Source: Penium margaritaceum (Eukaryota > Streptophyta > Zygnematophyceae > Desmidiales > Peniaceae). Taken from it: a stretch of 47,500 bases of DNA. The notes below the pieces were generated by a model. That model made no database searches and was not told the origin of the DNA. It saw nothing but the letters and a program-made list of their open reading frames with translations. The DNA is taken from NCBI GenBank assembly GCA_023375785.1, contig SZWC01004790.1:16563-64062 (forward strand). Direction: 5' to 3'. This document shows positions 45,872-47,500 of this stretch, piece after piece; within the stretch, counting starts at the first letter, position 1; each line of letters opens with the position of its first letter. The translations under genes were made by a program, and so were the position numbers.

Positions 45872-45910
45872 GTGACCAGCTCTCGTGAGAGCATCACGAG
45901 AGCTGGTCAC
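45872..45910. repeat. Perfect 17-bp inverted repeat, 5-nt spacer
   Basis: gtgaccagctctcgtga at 45872-45888 and its exact reverse complement at 45894-45910 flank gagca. It marks an abrupt change from AT-rich to GC-rich sequence, so it may be a transposon terminus or a cruciform-forming site. No adjacent gene explains it as a terminator. Confidence 0.9.
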
Positions 45911-46040
45911 GAGGGCGGGCAATGTGCCCACTGCCAGCCGGTCGCGCAGAGCGCTAGCGGCCAAACGGGAGGGCAGGTCGCCCGGCCAACGTCACGCCAA
46001 GCCCTCCGAGGGCGTATTGCTGGATGGAGGGGCGGGTACC

Positions 46041-46062
46041 GCGGGGGGGGGGGGGGGGGGGG
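46041..46062. repeat. Poly-G run (~20 G)
   Basis: An uninterrupted run of about 20 G follows ggtaccgc. Its length is likely unstable and prone to sequencing error. Confidence 0.9.
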
Positions 46063-46064
46063 TT

Positions 46065-46550
46065 GGGACCTTTTTTGTGAACAAATCTTGAACCGTCCAA
46101 AGTGGTGGACATGTTTTATGGGTTTGGGGCATTTCGAGGTACTAGCATGTAGTGAGGAACCAAACAACGATGGTCGAAACACACAAAAAAATCAAGAGGA
46201 TATTATCATTAAATGGTGTGCAAAAACAGTTGAGAATATATTTTGAAGTTATTGTGGAAAATAGAAGCATTACAAAATGCAATGCTGACAATGAGCACGA
46301 TGATGAGGAACTTCATTTTGATCTTTTTGTTGAAATGGTGATGAAGATGTCCATTATGGAGAAAATATGAATTACATAAAACAATGCCATATCTGGAAAA
46401 TATTTTATTGAAAAGAACTATGATAATGATGTTGACATCTAAAATGAGGATAAAAAGCAACTGACAAGAACATCAAAGACAATGACGACATAGACCACAA
46501 CCAAAACCACGACAAGTGGGATACCGATGACACAAAAAAATCCAGCCACA
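46065..46550. other. AT-rich spacer before the GATA array; nothing recognised
   Basis: Only frames under 125 codons, with no domain. Composition drifts toward GAT-rich words before the microsatellite starts. Confidence 0.5.
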
Positions 46551-46554
46551 TAGA

Positions 46555-47060
46555 TATAAACATATAGATATAGACATAGATATAAATAAAAATATAGATA
46601 CAGCTGTTGATGTAGATGCATATTTAAACATAGATTTAGATGTAGATGTAGATGTATATGAATATCTACATGTCGATGAAGATGTACATGTAGATGTAAT
46701 TGTAGATGTGAATCTAGATGTGGATATGGATGTAGATGTTGAAAAAGAAATAGATGTGGGTCTACATGTAGATGTAGATGTAGATGTTGATATAGATGTA
46801 AAATTAGATGTAGATGTAGAAGACGTGGATGTAGATTTAGATGAAGATGTTAATGTAGATGTAAATATAGATATAGATATATAGATCTATACATATAGAG
46901 AAACATATGGATATAGAAATAGATATAGATACAGATATAGATATATATATCGATGCAGATGTAGATGTAGATGTAGATTAGGCATAGTTGTAGATGTAGA
47001 TATATGAAAAGATATAAATATAGATGTAGATATAGATGTAGATATAGGTATAGAAAAAGG
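46555..47060. repeat. Degenerate (GATGTA)n / (GATATA)n microsatellite
   Basis: Imperfect 6-bp units, mostly gatgta with gatata, gatgaa and tctaca variants, fill this interval and become purer toward the right. It is an old, mutated edge of the array that follows. Confidence 0.93.
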
Positions 47061-47061
47061 T

Positions 47062-47232
47062 ATAAATATAGATATAGATATAGATATAGATACAGATACA
47101 GATATAGATATAGATATAGATATAGATATAGATATAGATATAGATATAGATATAGATATAGATATAGATATAGATATAGATATAGCTATAGATATAGATA
47201 TGGATATAGATATAGATACAGATATAGATATA
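47062..47232. repeat. (GATATA)n microsatellite
   Basis: Nearly pure gatata hexamers with occasional gataca, gctata and gatatg variants. The Arg-Tyr repeating frame at 47004-47237 is repeat read-through. Confidence 0.97.
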
Positions 47233-47500
47233 GATAGAGATATAGATATAGATAGAGATATAGATATAGATAGAGATATAGATATAGATAGAGATATAGA
47301 TATAGATAGAGATATAGATATAGATAGAGATATAGATATAGATAGAGATATAGATATAGATAGAGATATAGATATAGATAGAGATATAGATATAGATAGA
47401 GATATAGATATAGATAGAGATATAGATATAGATAGAGATATAGATATAGATAGAGATATAGATATAGATAGAGATATAGATATAGATAGAGATATAGATA
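47233..47500. repeat. 18-bp higher-order GATA array, about 15 copies to the window edge
   Basis: The unit gatagagatatagatata repeats without visible error from 47233 to the end. It is three hexamers with one gatata changed to gataga, copied as a block. The array continues beyond the window. Confidence 0.97.

Noticed and set aside
47004-47237. Arg-Tyr repeat protein
   Set aside because: Direct read-through of GATATA hexamers.

Overview
The window looks like nuclear DNA of a land plant, most likely a large repeat-rich genome. The evidence is a phytochrome N-terminal exon, a complete Ty1/copia LTR retrotransposon, a plant-type PIF/Harbinger transposase remnant, and C-to-T decay in CAG contexts, as expected of plant CHG methylation. 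A seed-free plant such as a fern or lycophyte is possible from the repeat style and the Ala/Gly-rich phytochrome N terminus, but this is a guess. There are no operons, no prokaryotic signals and no tRNA or rRNA gene that I could recognise. The only recognisable host gene is the first exon of a phytochrome. Almost everything else is transposon-derived or simple repeat.

Layout. 1-5.2 kb is GC-rich. It holds an open poly-Gln/Ser-rich minus-strand frame running off the left edge, a 13-bp minisatellite, a striking 22-bp higher-order (AC)n array with a GA tail, and a phytochrome exon on the minus strand (4402 down to about 3655, ending at a good GTGAGT donor). 5.2-10.35 kb is AT-rich and featureless. 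10.35-12.04 kb is a giant near-perfect palindrome (two ~838-bp arms, 11-bp spacer) that carries a 29-bp minisatellite in both arms. 12.05-18.6 kb is again mostly AT-rich and featureless.

18.6-20.7 kb is a badly decayed copia gag-pol fragment of the same lineage as the later complete element. 21.3-23.3 kb and 30.1-33.8 kb are two diverged copies of one unclassified dispersed repeat. The second has amplified an internal ~430-bp hairpin-bearing unit into about seven tandem copies. 23.3-30.1 kb has no recognisable gene.

33.9-44.5 kb is a nest. A PIF/Harbinger transposase pseudogene is split by a 7,921-bp copia element (34209-42129) with equal 1,157-bp LTRs, a GGTTA target-site duplication, a primer-binding site and a polypurine tract. 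Its gag-pol keeps zinc knuckle, protease, integrase and RNase H, but the reverse transcriptase domain is missing. Its reading frame carries 24 in-frame stops, 18 of them TAG and most at apparent glutamine positions. A 1.4-kb non-pol segment with promoter-like boxes lies between RNase H and the 3' LTR. 44.5-47.5 kb ends in a hairpin, a poly-G run and a GATA-type microsatellite that becomes an 18-bp higher-order array at the right edge.

The best candidates for something undescribed are the large palindrome, the amplified ~430-bp hairpin unit, the copia element lacking reverse transcriptase with a captured-looking promoter segment, and the TAG-biased decay.
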